Notes: generated by a model from the sequence alone, not told the origin. Shown: positions 35,675 to 45,931, counted from the stretch's first letter. The stretch is 64,000 bases of DNA from Xylanimonas allomyrinae (GCF_004135345.1 NZ_CP035495.1:3472001-3536000), one strand, 5' to 3'. Program-made: numbers and translations.

Positions 35675-36258
35675 TGACCGAGACGACTCTCGAGGCCACC
35701 TCGAACGCAGTCGCGCCGCGGCTGAAGACCCGTTACCGCGAGGAGATCCTTCCCGCGCTCCGCGAGGAGTTCGGCTACGCGAACGTCACCCTGGTTCCCG
35801 GTCTGACCAAGATCGTCGTGAACATGGGTGTCGGCGACGCCGCCAAGGACTCGAAGCTCATCGAGGGCGCGATCCGCGACCTGACCGCGATCACCGGTCA
35901 GAAGCCGCAGGTCACCAAGGCCCGCAAGTCCATCGCTCAGTTCAAGCTGCGCGAGGGCATGCCGATCGGCGCCCACGTGACGCTGCGCGGTGACCGCATG
36001 TGGGAGTTCCTCGACCGTCTGCTGTCGATCGCCCTGCCCCGTATCCGTGACTTCCGCGGTCTGTCGGGCAAGCAGTTCGACGGCCACGGCAACTACACGT
36101 TCGGTCTCACGGAGCAGTCGATGTTCCACGAGATCGACCAGGACAAGATCGACCGCGTCCGCGGTATGGACATCACGGTCGTGACCACGGCGAACACCGA
36201 CGACGAGGGCCGTTCGCTGCTTCGCCGTCTCGGCTTCCCCTTCAAGGAGGAGAACTGA
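35674..36258 (+). CDS. rplE: 50S ribosomal protein L5
   Basis: This 194-residue protein has the signature [20 protein letters not shown] and the mid-domain [20 protein letters not shown]. It binds 5S rRNA and P-site tRNA. It is one base overlapped with rplX and 1 bp from rpsN. Confidence 0.98.
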   Translation: MTETTLEATSNAVAPRLKTRYREEILPALREEFGYANVTLVPGLTKIVVNMGVGDAAKDSKLIEGAIRDLTAITGQKPQVTKARKSIAQFKLREGMPIGAHVTLRGDRMWEFLDRLLSIALPRIRDFRGLSGKQFDGHGNYTFGLTEQSMFHEIDQDKIDRVRGMDITVVTTANTDDEGRSLLRRLGFPFKEEN

Positions 36259-36259
36259 C

Positions 36260-36445
36260 ATGGCGAAGAAGGCCCTGATCAACAAGGCCGCCGCGAAGCC
36301 CAAGTTCGCGGTTCGCGCCTACACCCGGTGCCAGCGCTGCGGCCGGCCCCACTCGGTCTACCGCAAGTTCGGCCTGTGCCGTATCTGCGTCCGGGAGATG
36401 GCCCACCGTGGCGAGCTCCCTGGCGTGACCAAGAGCTCCTGGTAA
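36260..36445 (+). CDS. rpsN: 30S ribosomal protein S14, zinc-binding type
   Basis: This short 61-residue protein (type Z) has Cys24, Cys27, Cys40 and Cys43 in a CxxC-x12-CxxC ribbon. This is the C+ form; many bacteria hold a longer zinc-free paralogue under Zur control elsewhere. A 108-bp gap precedes rpsH. Confidence 0.98.
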   Translation: MAKKALINKAAAKPKFAVRAYTRCQRCGRPHSVYRKFGLCRICVREMAHRGELPGVTKSSW

Positions 36446-36553
36446 TCACCGCGCAGCTGGTACCACCTACGACGTCGCAGGTCCGCCCGGGACCCCAGGA
36501 CGGGTTCCTGGAGAGCCGCGCGGAAACCGCGACGAGGAAGGGCAAGAGCCCAC

Positions 36554-36952
36554 ATGACGATGACTGACCCGATCGCAGACATGCTGACGCGTCTGCGGAA
36601 CGCCAACTCGGCGCACCACGACTCCGTGACGATGCCGTCCTCCAAGCTGAAGCTCCACATCGCGGAGATCCTTCAGAAGGAGGGCTACATCGCCGGATTC
36701 GTCGTCGAGGACGCGAAGGTGGGCAAGAGCCTCACCATCACCCTGAAGTACGGCCCGAACCGCGAGCGCGCCCTGTCGGGCATCCGCCGCATCTCGAAGC
36801 CCGGTCTTCGCAAGTACGCGAAGTCGACGGAGCTGCCCAAGGTCCTCGGTGGCCTTGGCGTCGCGATCCTGTCGACCTCCTCCGGCCTCCTCACCGACCG
36901 CCAGGCTCAGGCCAAGGGCGTCGGTGGCGAGGTCCTCGCCTACGTCTGGTAA
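36554..36952 (+). CDS. rpsH: 30S ribosomal protein S8
   Basis: This 132-residue protein begins [20 protein letters not shown] and ends in [11 protein letters not shown], as in the family. It binds helix 21 of 16S rRNA and in Gram-negatives represses the spc operon. rplF follows after 20 bp with GGAAGGGAG upstream. Confidence 0.98.
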   Translation: MTMTDPIADMLTRLRNANSAHHDSVTMPSSKLKLHIAEILQKEGYIAGFVVEDAKVGKSLTITLKYGPNRERALSGIRRISKPGLRKYAKSTELPKVLGGLGVAILSTSSGLLTDRQAQAKGVGGEVLAYVW

Positions 36953-36972
36953 TCGGAAGGGAGATACAAGCC

Positions 36973-37509
36973 ATGTCTCGAATCGGCAAGATCCCCGTCC
37001 CGGTGCCTGCCGGCGTGGACGTCACCATCTCGGGCGCGCTCGTGACGATCAAGGGCCCCAAGGGCTCCCTTGAGCACCGCGTGCCTGCCCCCATCACGGT
37101 CGCGCAGGAGGACGCCACGCTGGTCGTGTCGCGCCCGAACGACGAGCGTGACTCCCGTGCGCTGCACGGCCTCACCCGCACGCTGCTGGCGAACATCGTC
37201 ACCGGCGTCACGCAGGGCTACGAGAAGAAGCTCGAGATCGTCGGCACGGGTTACCGCGTCACGGCCAAGGGCTCCGACCTCGAGTTCGCCCTCGGCTTCA
37301 GCCACCCGGTGCTCGTGAAGGCCCCCGAGGGCATCACGTTCGCCGTCGAGGCCCCCACCAAGTTCTCGGTGTCGGGCATCGACAAGCAGCAGGTCGGCGA
37401 GGTCGCGGCGAACATCCGCAAGATTCGCAAGCCCGAGCCGTACAAGGGCAAGGGTGTGCGGTACGCCGGCGAGGTCGTCCGCCGCAAGGTCGGAAAGGCT
37501 GGTAAGTGA
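36973..37509 (+). CDS. rplF: 50S ribosomal protein L6
   Basis: This 178-residue protein has the duplicated L6 fold and the C-terminal signature [15 protein letters not shown]. It lies near the sarcin-ricin loop. The stop TGA shares a base with the rplR ATG at 37509. Confidence 0.98.
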   Translation: MSRIGKIPVPVPAGVDVTISGALVTIKGPKGSLEHRVPAPITVAQEDATLVVSRPNDERDSRALHGLTRTLLANIVTGVTQGYEKKLEIVGTGYRVTAKGSDLEFALGFSHPVLVKAPEGITFAVEAPTKFSVSGIDKQQVGEVAANIRKIRKPEPYKGKGVRYAGEVVRRKVGKAGK

Positions 37510-37880
37510 TGGCTATCAAGATCCTGGGCAAGGGCAAGGCCGTCGCCCGTCAGCGCCGCCACCTGCGCCTGCGCAAGAAGATCACCGGCACGGCGGCGCG
37601 TCCGCGCCTCGTCGTCACACGGTCGAACCGCCACATGGTGGCGCAGATCGTCGACGACACCGTGGGCAAGACCGTCGCGTCCGCCTCGACCCTCGAGGCC
37701 GACCTGCGCGCCTTCGACGGCGACAAGGTCGCCAAGGCCCGCAAGGTCGGCGAGCTCGTCGCCTCGCGTGCCAAGGCAGCCGGCGTCGAGTCCGTGGTCT
37801 TCGACCGCGGTGGCAACAAGTACCACGGTCGAGTGGCCGCCGTCGCAGACGGTGCCCGCGAGGCGGGGCTGGCGCTGTGA
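37509..37880 (+). CDS. rplR: 50S ribosomal protein L18
   Basis: This 123-residue protein has [20 protein letters not shown] and [20 protein letters not shown]. It binds 5S rRNA with L5. ATG 37509 is preferred over the in-frame GTG 37506. Its stop overlaps an 11-codon mini-ORF that leads into rpsE. Confidence 0.97.
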   Translation: MAIKILGKGKAVARQRRHLRLRKKITGTAARPRLVVTRSNRHMVAQIVDDTVGKTVASASTLEADLRAFDGDKVAKARKVGELVASRAKAAGVESVVFDRGGNKYHGRVAAVADGAREAGLAL

Positions 37881-37915
37881 TGACGACCAACGCACGGAAG
37901 ATGAGGAACCTCTGA
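37880..37915 (+). CDS. Possible 11-residue coupling peptide between rplR and rpsE
   Basis: ATG at 37880 overlaps the rplR stop as TGATG and encodes [11 protein letters not shown], ending in a TGA at 37913-37915 that overlaps the rpsE ATG in the same TGATG form. Translation of it would carry ribosomes from rplR directly onto rpsE. It could be a chance ORF, but the double stop-start overlap is unusual. Confidence 0.4.
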   Translation: MTTNARKMRNL

Positions 37916-38586
37916 TGGCTGCAGGGCAGCGCACCGGCGCCCCCCAGGGCGCCAACGAGAGCAACAACGACGGACGTCGCAGCAACCGCCGCGACGACCG
38001 CCGCAACGACCGCCGCGAGGCGGAGAAGTCCGCGTTCGTCGAGCGCGTCGTCACGATCAACCGCGTGGCGAAGGTCGTCAAGGGCGGCCGCCGCTTCAGC
38101 TTCACCGCGCTCGTCGTGGTGGGCGACGGCGACGGCACCGTGGGCGTCGGCTACGGCAAGGCCAAGGAGGTGCCCGCGGCGATCGCCAAGGGTGTCGAGG
38201 AGGCGAAGAAGAACTTCTTCCGCGTTCCCCGCATCCAGGGCACCATCCCTCACCCCACCCAGGGTGAGGCCGCTGCCGGTGTCGTGTTCCTGCGTCCGGC
38301 CTCGCCGGGTACCGGTGTGATCGCCGGTGGTCCGGTGCGCGCCGTGCTGGAGTGCGCGGGCATCCACGACGTCCTGAGCAAGTCGCTCGGCTCGTCGAAC
38401 TCGATCAACATCGTCCACGCGACGGTGCAGGCGCTCAAGCAGCTCGAGGAGCCGGCCGCCGTGGCCGCGCGTCGTGGGCTGCCGCTGGAGGACGTGGCTC
38501 CGGCCGCGCTCCTGCGTGCGCAGGCCGCCGGCGTCGCCGCCAAGAAGGACGCTGCCGGCTCCGACTCGGTGAAGGTGGGTGCGTGA
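37915..38586 (+). CDS. rpsE: 30S ribosomal protein S5
   Basis: This 223-residue protein has a hydrophilic N-terminal extension rich in Arg/Asp/Asn (about 1-40). The double-stranded RNA-binding S5 domain ([37 protein letters not shown]) and the C-terminal domain ending near residue 205 follow. The spectinomycin loop region is intact. It overlaps rpmD by one base. Confidence 0.98.
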   Translation: MAAGQRTGAPQGANESNNDGRRSNRRDDRRNDRREAEKSAFVERVVTINRVAKVVKGGRRFSFTALVVVGDGDGTVGVGYGKAKEVPAAIAKGVEEAKKNFFRVPRIQGTIPHPTQGEAAAGVVFLRPASPGTGVIAGGPVRAVLECAGIHDVLSKSLGSSNSINIVHATVQALKQLEEPAAVAARRGLPLEDVAPAALLRAQAAGVAAKKDAAGSDSVKVGA

Positions 38587-38768
38587 TGGCTCGCCTGAAG
38601 GTGACCCAGACCAAGTCCGCCATCGGCGGCAAGAAGAACCAGCGCGAGACGCTGCGGACCCTGGGCCTCAAGCGGATCGGTGACACCGCCGTCAAGGAGG
38701 ACCGTCCCGAGATCCGCGGCATGGTCAACACGGTCTCGCACCTGGTGACCGTCGAGGAGGTCGACTGA
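38586..38768 (+). CDS. rpmD: 50S ribosomal protein L30
   Basis: This 60-residue protein has [20 protein letters not shown] and [20 protein letters not shown], the L30 signature. ATG 38586 overlaps the rpsE stop; rplO follows 2 bp later. Confidence 0.97.
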   Translation: MARLKVTQTKSAIGGKKNQRETLRTLGLKRIGDTAVKEDRPEIRGMVNTVSHLVTVEEVD

Positions 38769-38770
38769 TC

Positions 38771-39259
38771 ATGGCCGAGGCCAAGAAGACCGGCGAGGCC
38801 GTGGCCTCTGCCCCGGTCAAGCCGCTCAAGGTCCACCACCTGCGTCCCGCCCCTGGGGCCAAGACCGCCAAGACCCGCGTGGGTCGCGGTGAGGGCTCGA
38901 AGGGCAAGACGGCGGGTCGTGGTACCAAGGGTACGAAGGCTCGCTACCAGGTTCCCGAGCGTTTCGAGGGCGGGCAGATGCCTCTGCACATGCGCCTTCC
39001 GAAGCTGCGCGGGTTCAAGAACCCGTTCCGCGTCGAGTACCAGGTCGTCAACCTGGACAAGCTCTCCGCGCTGTACCCCGAGGGTGGCTCCGTCACCGTC
39101 GAGGACCTCGTCGCCAAGGGCGCGGTCCGCAAGGGTCAGCTCGTGAAGGTGCTCGGCACGGGTGAGATCACCGTCAAGCTGGACGTCGCGGTCGACGCGC
39201 TGTCCGGCTCCGCCAAGGAGAAGATCCTGGCGGCCGGCGGCTCGATCTCGGAGGACTGA
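38771..39259 (+). CDS. rplO: 50S ribosomal protein L15
   Basis: This 162-residue protein has [20 protein letters not shown], the Gly/Lys-rich [15 protein letters not shown] and a C-terminal domain with [10 protein letters not shown]15 is a late assembly protein in the 50S core. It is the last gene before the rplO-secY hairpin and promoter. Confidence 0.98.
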   Translation: MAEAKKTGEAVASAPVKPLKVHHLRPAPGAKTAKTRVGRGEGSKGKTAGRGTKGTKARYQVPERFEGGQMPLHMRLPKLRGFKNPFRVEYQVVNLDKLSALYPEGGSVTVEDLVAKGAVRKGQLVKVLGTGEITVKLDVAVDALSGSAKEKILAAGGSISED

Positions 39260-39268
39260 CACGACACG

Positions 39269-39303
39269 CAGGGCCGGAGGCGCGGTTGGTGCCCCCGGCC
39301 CTG
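39269..39303 (+). terminator. Terminator after rplO
   Basis: CAGGGCCGG and CCGGCCCTG form a perfect 9-bp stem around a 17-nt loop, 10 nt after the rplO stop. It separates the spc ribosomal genes from secY. Confidence 0.7.
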
Positions 39304-39353
39304 TGTGCTGTCATGTGTTGCGACAGTGTGGCGTACGCGGTGTCGCTTCCACG

Positions 39354-39359
39354 TAGAAT
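39354..39359 (+). promoter_or_regulatory. -10 element (TAGAAT) for secY-adk-map
   Basis: TAGAAT, five of six consensus positions, lies 172 bp before secY and after the rplO terminator. No strong -35 is present at 16-18 bp. Confidence 0.5.
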
Positions 39360-39531
39360 CCCTTGCGGTCCGGCCTTGCCTGTGGGCGTGGTCAGTGGCT
39401 CGGGTCGGCAGACCCGTCCCGGACCTCGTCCATCCGGCGCCGTGAGACAGTTCAGCCAGAAGTCGCGTCGCCACTTCTCGCCGGGGTGACCCGGCGACAC
39501 GAGAACCCGCCTCGGCGGGCCAGGAGGATAG

Positions 39532-40830
39532 GTGCTCAGCGCATTCGCCCGGGCTTTCCGGACGCCCGACCTGCGGCGCAAGCTGCTGTTCACGATCGCG
39601 ATCATGGCGATCTTCCGCGTCGGTTCGTTCATCCCGACGCCGGGCGTGAACTACCCCAACGTCCGCCAGTGCATCGACCAGGCCGCCGGCGGCACGTCGC
39701 TCCTGGGTCTCGTCAACACGTTCAGCGGTGGCGCGCTCCTGCAGCTGTCCGTCTTTGCGCTGGGGATCATGCCGTACATCACGGCGAGCATCATCATCCA
39801 GCTGCTGCGTGTGGTGATCCCCCGTTTCGAGGTCCTCTACAAGGAGGGGCAGGCGGGCCAGGCGAAGCTGACGCAGTACACGCGCTACCTGACCATCGCC
39901 CTCGCGATCCTCCAGTCGACGACCGTCATCACGACGGCGCGCGCCGGTGCGCTCTTCCAGAACTGCACGCTCGACGTCATCGCTGACGGCAGCATCGTCA
40001 CCATCCTGCTCATGGTCATCACCATGACGGCCGGTACCGGCCTCATCATGTGGCTGGGTGAGCTCATCACCGAGCGCGGCGTCGGCAACGGCATGTCGCT
40101 GCTGATCTTCACCTCGATCACCGCGAGCTTCCCTGCGGGTCTGGGCTCGGTCATCGGCGGCAGCAACGGCATCCGCAACATCGTCATCCTGCTCGCGGTC
40201 ATCATCGTCGTGATCGGCCTGGTCGTGTACGTCGAGCAGTCGCAGCGCCGGGTGCCGGTCCAGTACGCGAAGCGCATGGTGGGCCGACGCATGTACGGCG
40301 GCACGAGCACGTACATCCCGATCAAGATCAACATGGCCGGTGTGATCCCGGTGATCTTCGCGTCGTCGCTGCTGGCGATCCCGACCCTCATCGCCCAGTT
40401 CGGAAACGACTCGGCCGGGTGGGTCCGGTGGATCACCCAGCACCTGGCCATGCCGTCGTCGCCCGTGCACATCACGCTGTACGCGCTCCTGATCCTGTTC
40501 TTCTGCTTCTTCTACACCTCGATCACGTTCAACCCCGACGAGGTCGCGGACAACATGAAGAAGTACGGCGGCTTCATCCCGGGCATCCGTGCCGGCCGCC
40601 CGACCGCGGAGTACCTGGACTACGTGATCACCCGTATCACCTCGGCCGGATCTCTCTACCTCGTGGTCATCGCACTGATCCCGACGCTGATGGTCGTGGC
40701 TCTGGGTCTCACCCACAACCTGCCGTTCGGCGGCACGTCGATCCTGATCATGGTGGGCGTGGGGCTGGAGACCGTGAAGCAGATCGACTCCCAGCTGCAG
40801 CAGCGTCATTACGAAGGGTTCCTCCGTTGA
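39532..40830 (+). CDS. secY: Preprotein translocase subunit SecY
   Basis: This 432-residue membrane protein has ten hydrophobic helices. It has the plug/TM2 region with FSGGALLQLSVFALGIMPYI, the cytosolic QRRVPVQYAKRMVGRR loop and FNPDEVADNMKKYGGFIPGI, which are SecY signatures. It forms the protein-conducting channel with SecE and SecG. It starts at GTG with CAGGAGG upstream. adk follows directly. Confidence 0.98.
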   Translation: MLSAFARAFRTPDLRRKLLFTIAIMAIFRVGSFIPTPGVNYPNVRQCIDQAAGGTSLLGLVNTFSGGALLQLSVFALGIMPYITASIIIQLLRVVIPRFEVLYKEGQAGQAKLTQYTRYLTIALAILQSTTVITTARAGALFQNCTLDVIADGSIVTILLMVITMTAGTGLIMWLGELITERGVGNGMSLLIFTSITASFPAGLGSVIGGSNGIRNIVILLAVIIVVIGLVVYVEQSQRRVPVQYAKRMVGRRMYGGTSTYIPIKINMAGVIPVIFASSLLAIPTLIAQFGNDSAGWVRWITQHLAMPSSPVHITLYALLILFFCFFYTSITFNPDEVADNMKKYGGFIPGIRAGRPTAEYLDYVITRITSAGSLYLVVIALIPTLMVVALGLTHNLPFGGTSILIMVGVGLETVKQIDSQLQQRHYEGFLR

Positions 40831-40889
40831 CAGAGAGCTCCGTCCCCTCACGGCACGACCTGCACCCGACCCCCGGGCCCGAGTCCCGT

Positions 40890-41465
40890 GTGACCCGGCT
40901 GCTGATCATGGGTCCGCAGGGCTCCGGCAAGGGCACGCAGGCCGCGCGGCTCGCCGAGGTCTTCGGCATCCCGGCGGTCTCGACCGGTGACATCTTCCGC
41001 GCCAACATCAAGGGCGGCACAGAGCTGGGCCGGCTCGCGCAGGAGTACACGAACAAGGGCGAGCTCGTTCCCGACGAGGTCACCGACCGCATGGTCCGTG
41101 AGCGCCTGGGCGACGACGACGCGCAGGCCGGCTTCATCCTCGACGGCTACCCGCGCAACGGCAGCCAGGTCAAGGCGCTCGACGGCGTGCTCGAAGACAA
41201 GGGCTGGCAGCTCGACGGCGTCATCGAGCTCACCGCGGACCGGGCCGAGCTGCTGGCGCGCATCTCCAAGCGGGCCGAGCTGGAGGGCCGCGACGACGAC
41301 ACCGAGGAGGCGATCGCGCGTCGCCTCGACATCTACGCGGAGCAGACTGCTCCGCTCACCTCTGCATACGGGGAGCGCGGTCTGCTGGTGCAGGTCGACG
41401 GCATCGGCGAGGTCACCGAGGTGACCGACCGCATCGTCGCCGGTCTCGCGGCTCAGCTCGGCTGA
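40890..41465 (+). CDS. adk: Adenylate kinase
   Basis: This 191-residue protein has P-loop GPQGSGKGTQ, AMP-binding STGDIFRANI, the hallmark GFILDGYPRNGSQ, and a short LID (RISKRAELEGRDDDTEEAIA) without zinc cysteines, the actinobacterial short form. It balances ATP, ADP and AMP. GTG 40890 (MTRLLIMGPQG) is chosen from conservation. A TTG at 40827 would overlap the secY stop as TTGA and add 21 non-conserved residues; it remains possible. Confidence 0.95.
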   Translation: MTRLLIMGPQGSGKGTQAARLAEVFGIPAVSTGDIFRANIKGGTELGRLAQEYTNKGELVPDEVTDRMVRERLGDDDAQAGFILDGYPRNGSQVKALDGVLEDKGWQLDGVIELTADRAELLARISKRAELEGRDDDTEEAIARRLDIYAEQTAPLTSAYGERGLLVQVDGIGEVTEVTDRIVAGLAAQLG

Positions 41466-41496
41466 CGCTGGTGCGGCGTCGGCCCTGGGGGGCCTC

Positions 41497-42362
41497 ATGC
41501 GGGTAGGGCGTGAGCGTGTCGAGCTGAAGACGCCTGAGCAGGTGCGCGTCATGAGACGGGCCGGGCTCGTGGTTGCCGACGTGCTGGCCGCGGTCCGTGC
41601 GGGTGCTCGCCCGGGCATGACGACGGCGGATCTGGACGGCATCGCGCGTCGGGTCATCGCCGAGGCAGGGGCGACGTCCAACTTCCTGGGCTACCACGGG
41701 TTCCCGGCGACCGTGTGCGTCTCGGTCAACGACGAGGTCATCCACGGCATCCCCGGCTCACGTGAGCTTCAGGTCGGTGACGTCGTGTCGGTGGACGCGG
41801 GCGCCGTCGTCGACGGTTGGCACGGTGACTCGGCGGCGACGTTCATCCTCGGCGCCGGCGGCGCGCTCGCGCCAGGGTCGCCGGACGTGGACCCCGGCGA
41901 CGACGCCCTCGTGCGCGCGACCGAGGCGGCCATGTGGGCGGGCATCGCCGCGCTCGCGCAGCGCGGGAGGCTCAACGACGTCGGGCGCGCGGTCGAGGCC
42001 GCGCTCGATGTCGCCGCCCGGGCGACGGGGGAGGAGCTCGGCATCGTCGAGGAGTACGTGGGCCACGGGATCGGCACCGCGATGCATCAGCCGCCCGACG
42101 TCCTCAACTATGCGACGTCGTCGCGTGGCATCGCGGTGAAGGCCGGGATGTGCCTGGCGGTCGAGCCGATGGTGACGCGGGGAGCGGGGAGACGCGCGAG
42201 CTCGCGGACGGCTGGACGGTCGTGACCGTGGACGGTTCGCGCGCGGCTCACTGGGAGCACACGGTCGCGATCCTCGAGGGCGGCATCAGCGTGCTCACGG
42301 CGCCCGATGCGGGCGCGGACCGGCTCGCGGCGCTCGGCGTCGACGTCGTGCGCGTGGACTGA
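41497..42362 (+). CDS. map: Type I methionine aminopeptidase (apparent frameshift at about 42179)
   Basis: The first 230 residues give the M24A fold with metal ligands Asp100 (VVSVDAG), Asp111 (WHGDSAAT), His190 ([10 protein letters not shown]) and Glu223 (LAVEPM). The last ligand, in HWEHTVA, lies in another frame. A G is missing from the run at 42178-42182 (CGGGGAGC where CGGGGGAGC would keep frame), so the sequence as given ends early at 42225. Restoring one base gives a normal 288-residue enzyme that removes N-terminal Met after Def action. As map is essential, a sequence error is likely. Confidence 0.92.
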
Positions 42363-42705
42363 GCCGCGCGGCGGTGTGTCCTGGGCGCGAACCGGTGCGC
42401 GTGAGCGAACCCACTCTCGCTCCGGCTTTCCCCTCGTGGCGCCTTCCGGTAGGCTGGCACGTCGGGTGTAGTCCGTCCGCGCCCATCTCCGGACACTGAT
42501 CTTCGGTCAGTCGTCTTGCGGTCACCGTCTCTCGACAGTGCTCGCTGGACGACGGCCTTCGGATCGTCCGCAGACGGCCGGACGGCAGCACGCGACATCC
42601 CACGTCCCACCATCGGTGTCACGCCGTCGGCCCCATGCCGCGCGGTGCGGCCGGGTTCGCCCGGGGGCGCACGGGAGAAGTCAGGACGAAGAGTTAGCGG
42701 AGGAC
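42363..42705 (+). other. map-infA intergenic region
   Basis: This 343-bp region has no supported gene. It contains the infA promoter candidate at 42427-42455 followed by a leader of about 240 nt ending in AGCGGAGGAC before infA. Confidence 0.7.
42427..42455 (+). promoter_or_regulatory. Putative promoter of infA-rpmJ-rpsM-rpsK-rpoA-rplQ
   Basis: TTTCCC (42427-42432), a 17-bp spacer and TAGGCT (42450-42455) lie about 250 bp before infA in the only sizeable gap upstream of the alpha operon. Confidence 0.55.
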
Positions 42706-42927
42706 ATGGCAAAGAAGGACGGTGTCATCGAGATCGAGGGCAGCGTGGTCGAGGCCCTGCCGAACGCGATGTTCCGCGTGGAGCTGGCCAACGGCCACAA
42801 GGTGCTTGCCCACATCTCCGGCAAGATGCGTCAGCACTACATCCGGATCCTCCCCGAGGACCGGGTGGTGGTGGAGCTGAGCCCGTACGACCTGTCCCGT
42901 GGCCGGATCGTCTACCGCTACAAGTAG
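42706..42927 (+). CDS. infA: Translation initiation factor IF-1
   Basis: This 73-residue OB-fold protein begins [20 protein letters not shown] and ends RGRIVYRYK, matching the family in full. It blocks the A site during initiation. The ATG has GGAGGAC 3-8 nt upstream. rpmJ follows after 69 bp. Confidence 0.99.
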   Translation: MAKKDGVIEIEGSVVEALPNAMFRVELANGHKVLAHISGKMRQHYIRILPEDRVVVELSPYDLSRGRIVYRYK

Positions 42928-42996
42928 TCCGTCCCCCACCCGATACCGACCCAGCCGCAGTCACGCGCCCGCGCGTGCCGAGGCGAAGGAAGACTC

Positions 42997-43110
42997 ATGA
43001 AGGTCAAGCCGAGCGTCAAGAAGATCTGCGACAAGTGCAAGGTGATCCGCCGGCACGGTCGCGTCATGGTGATCTGCGAGAACCTGCGCCACAAGCAGCG
43101 CCAGGGCTGA
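42997..43110 (+). CDS. rpmJ: 50S ribosomal protein L36
   Basis: This 37-residue protein [15 protein letters not shown]... has zinc ligands Cys11, Cys14, Cys27 and His32, the C+ form. The ATG follows GAAGGAAG. It sits in the conserved place between infA and rpsM. Confidence 0.98.
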   Translation: MKVKPSVKKICDKCKVIRRHGRVMVICENLRHKQRQG

Positions 43111-43283
43111 TCGCACACACCGCGACACCTGGGTGACGTCAGTCGCCCGCCAGCGCACCACCACGAAGCCGCGCACCCCCTCGGGGAGCGTGGTGGAACC
43201 CCCGGTCCGGAGGCCGGGGCCCGTCGTTCCGCGGGAGGGTGGTGCGGAAGACCTCCGGGCGAAGTACAGGAGCCGTCAGGCAC

Positions 43284-43658
43284 ATGGCACGTCTTATCGG
43301 CGTCGACCTCCCCCGCGAGAAGCGGGTCGAGATCGCGCTCACCTACATCTACGGCGTGGGCCGTACTCGCGCGTCGCAGACGCTGGACGCCACGGGGATC
43401 AGCCCCGACGTCCGCGTCAAGGACCTTGACGACGCGCAGCTGGTCGCCCTCCGCGACTACCTCGAGGGCAACTACAAGCTCGAGGGTGACCTCCGCCGCG
43501 AGGTTGCCGCCGACATCCGCCGCAAGGTCGAGATCGGTACCTACCAGGGTCTGCGTCACCGTCGCGGGCTGCCGGTGCGCGGTCAGCGCACCAAGACCAA
43601 CGCGCGTACCCGCAAGGGTCCGAAGCGCACCGTCGCGGGCAAGAAGAAGGCCCGCTGA
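43284..43658 (+). CDS. rpsM: 30S ribosomal protein S13
   Basis: This 124-residue protein begins [20 protein letters not shown] and has the [21 protein letters not shown]-terminal motif contacting P-site tRNA. ATG 43284 is chosen from conservation and the GGAGCC upstream. rpsK follows after 44 bp. Confidence 0.98.
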   Translation: MARLIGVDLPREKRVEIALTYIYGVGRTRASQTLDATGISPDVRVKDLDDAQLVALRDYLEGNYKLEGDLRREVAADIRRKVEIGTYQGLRHRRGLPVRGQRTKTNARTRKGPKRTVAGKKKAR

Positions 43659-43702
43659 TAGCCGTCCGGCAGTCAGTACCCCAGGTTTAGGAAAGAGCGA
43701 GA

Positions 43703-44110
43703 ATGCCTCCCAAGACTCGTGCCGCCGCCGGCACGCGCAAGCCGCGCCGCAAGGACAAGAAGAACGTCCCGGTCGGCCAGGCGCACATCAAGAGCACCTT
43801 CAACAACACGATCGTCTCGATCACGGACCCGACCGGTGCCGTGATCTCGTGGGCCTCGGCCGGCCACGTCGGCTTCAAGGGGTCGCGCAAGTCGACGCCG
43901 TTCGCCGCGCAGCTCGCCGCCGAGTCGGCCGCGCGCCGCGCCCAGGAGCACGGTGTGAAGAAGGTCGACGTCTTCGTCAAGGGCCCGGGGTCCGGTCGTG
44001 AGACCGCCATCCGCTCCCTGCAGGCGACCGGCCTCGAGGTCGGCTCGATCCAGGACGTCACGCCGCAGGCCCACAACGGCGTTCGCCCGCCGAAGCGCCG
44101 TCGCGTCTGA
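43703..44110 (+). CDS. rpsK: 30S ribosomal protein S11
   Basis: This 135-residue protein has [20 protein letters not shown] and the C-terminal [18 protein letters not shown]. It lines the platform at the E-site mRNA path. The next gene is rpoA; rpsD, often placed here, is absent. Confidence 0.98.
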   Translation: MPPKTRAAAGTRKPRRKDKKNVPVGQAHIKSTFNNTIVSITDPTGAVISWASAGHVGFKGSRKSTPFAAQLAAESAARRAQEHGVKKVDVFVKGPGSGRETAIRSLQATGLEVGSIQDVTPQAHNGVRPPKRRRV

Positions 44111-44249
44111 CTCTTCTCGGCCGGCCGGACCCTCGGGACCGGCCGGCTGAACCCCTGCCCGGGTGGACAGACCCCACCCGGGCGTGCGAGTGATCGCCGA
44201 TCCACCGTGATGCGTCATATGGCGGACGCACACCGAAAGGACAAACACA

Positions 44250-45272
44250 GTGCTGATCGCACAGCGCCCCACACTGACCGAAGAGGTCGTCACCGGCGAC
44301 GAGAACAACGAGTACCGCCGTCGGTTCGCCTTCGAACCGCTGGAGCCGGGCTTCGGCTACACGCTCGGCAACTCGCTGCGCCGCACCCTGCTGTCGTCCA
44401 TCCCGGGCGCGGCTGTCACCTCCATCCGCATCGACGGTGTGCTCCACGAGTTCACCACCGTGCCGGGGGTGAAGGAGGACGTCACCGAGATCATCCTCAA
44501 CATCAAGAACCTCGTCGTCTCCTCGGAGAACGACGAGCCGGTCGTCATGTACCTGCGCAAGCAGGGCGCGGGGGCCGTCACCGCGGCGGACATCGTCCCG
44601 CCGGCGGGTGTCGAGGTGCACAACCCCGGTCTGCACATCGCCACGCTCAACGACAAGGGCCGGCTCGAGATCGAGCTGACCGTCGAGCGTGGCCGTGGCT
44701 ACGTGTCGGCAGCGCAGAACAAGTCGGTGGACGCCGAGATCGGCCGGATCCCGGTCGACTCGATCTACTCACCGGTGCTCAAGGTCACCTACAAGGTCGA
44801 GGCCACCCGTGTCGAGCAGCGCACCGACTTCGACAAGCTGATCGTCGACGTCGAGACGAAGCCGGCCATCACGCCGCGCGACGCTCTCGCCTCGGCAGGC
44901 AAGACGCTCGTCGAGCTGTTCGGTCTCGCCCGCGAGCTGAACGTCGAGGCCGAGGGCATCGAGATCGGCCCGTCGCCGACGGACTCCGCGCTCGCCGCGG
45001 ACCTCGCGCTGCCGATCGAGGAGCTCAACCTCACGATCCGTTCGTACAACTGCCTCAAGCGTGAGGGCATCCACCAGGTGGGTGAGCTCGTCGCGCGCAG
45101 CGAGGCGGATCTGCTCGACATCCGCAACTTCGGCGCCAAGTCGATCAACGAGGTCAAGGAGAAGCTGGCCGAGCTCGGTCTGGCGCTCAAGGACTCGCCG
45201 CTCGACTTCGACCCGTCCGCGTCGTTCTACGACGGCGGCGACGACACGGCCTACGACGAGCAGTCGTACTGA
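44250..45272 (+). CDS. rpoA: DNA-directed RNA polymerase alpha subunit
   Basis: This 340-residue protein has the N-terminal dimerisation domain ([20 protein letters not shown]) and, after a linker, the C-terminal domain ([39 protein letters not shown]) that binds UP elements and activators. It ends in an acidic tail typical of actinobacteria. The GTG start has GAAAGGA upstream. It lies 139 bp after rpsK and 78 bp before rplQ. Confidence 0.99.
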   Translation: MLIAQRPTLTEEVVTGDENNEYRRRFAFEPLEPGFGYTLGNSLRRTLLSSIPGAAVTSIRIDGVLHEFTTVPGVKEDVTEIILNIKNLVVSSENDEPVVMYLRKQGAGAVTAADIVPPAGVEVHNPGLHIATLNDKGRLEIELTVERGRGYVSAAQNKSVDAEIGRIPVDSIYSPVLKVTYKVEATRVEQRTDFDKLIVDVETKPAITPRDALASAGKTLVELFGLARELNVEAEGIEIGPSPTDSALAADLALPIEELNLTIRSYNCLKREGIHQVGELVARSEADLLDIRNFGAKSINEVKEKLAELGLALKDSPLDFDPSASFYDGGDDTAYDEQSY

Positions 45273-45350
45273 CATTCCCTGCTTCGCGCAGCCTCGCCGC
45301 GCGGCCTTGGTGCCGCGGTGGCGAGGAATCCCCTCAAGGAGAACCCGAAA

Positions 45351-45917
45351 ATGCCTACCCCCACCAAGGGTCCGCGGCTCGGCGGTGGCCCGGCTCACGA
45401 GCGTCTGATCCTCGCGAACCTCGCCACGGCGCTCTTCGAGCACGGCCGCATCACCACCACCGTGACCAAGGCGAAGCGCGTCCAGCCGCTCGCCGAGCGT
45501 CTCATCACGTTCGCGAAGCGCGGCGACCTGCACGCGCGCCGTCGCGTCCTGACCGTGGTGCGCGACAAGGGCGTGGTGCACACGCTGTTCACCGAGATCG
45601 CCCCGGCCGTGGCCGAGCGCAACGGTGGCTACACGCGCGTGACGAAGATCGGCAACCGTAAGGGCGACAACGCCCCCATGGCCGTCATCGAGCTCGTGAC
45701 CGAGCCCGTCAGCCCGAAGCAGGCCGTCGTCAAGGAGGCCGAGAAGGCCACCAAGAAGGCCGCGCCGAAGAAGGCTGAGAAGGTCGAGGAGCCCGTGGTC
45801 GAGGAGACCGTCGAGGCCGTCGAGACCGTCGAGGCCGACGTCGTCGAGACCGCCGCCGACGCCCCCGAGGCGCCGGCTGCCGCCGACGAGAAGCCCGAGG
45901 AGACCAAGGAGGCCTGA
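45351..45917 (+). CDS. rplQ: 50S ribosomal protein L17
   Basis: The core (about 1-120) has [20 protein letters not shown] and the [20 protein letters not shown] end. A 65-residue tail rich in Ala/Glu/Lys/Val ([20 protein letters not shown]) follows, a low-complexity extension seen in many actinobacterial L17 proteins. It sits on the solvent side of the tunnel exit. It ends the alpha operon at a very strong terminator. Confidence 0.97.
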   Translation: MPTPTKGPRLGGGPAHERLILANLATALFEHGRITTTVTKAKRVQPLAERLITFAKRGDLHARRRVLTVVRDKGVVHTLFTEIAPAVAERNGGYTRVTKIGNRKGDNAPMAVIELVTEPVSPKQAVVKEAEKATKKAAPKKAEKVEEPVVEETVEAVETVEADVVETAADAPEAPAAADEKPEETKEA

Positions 45918-45931
45918 GCCTCCCCGCGTCT

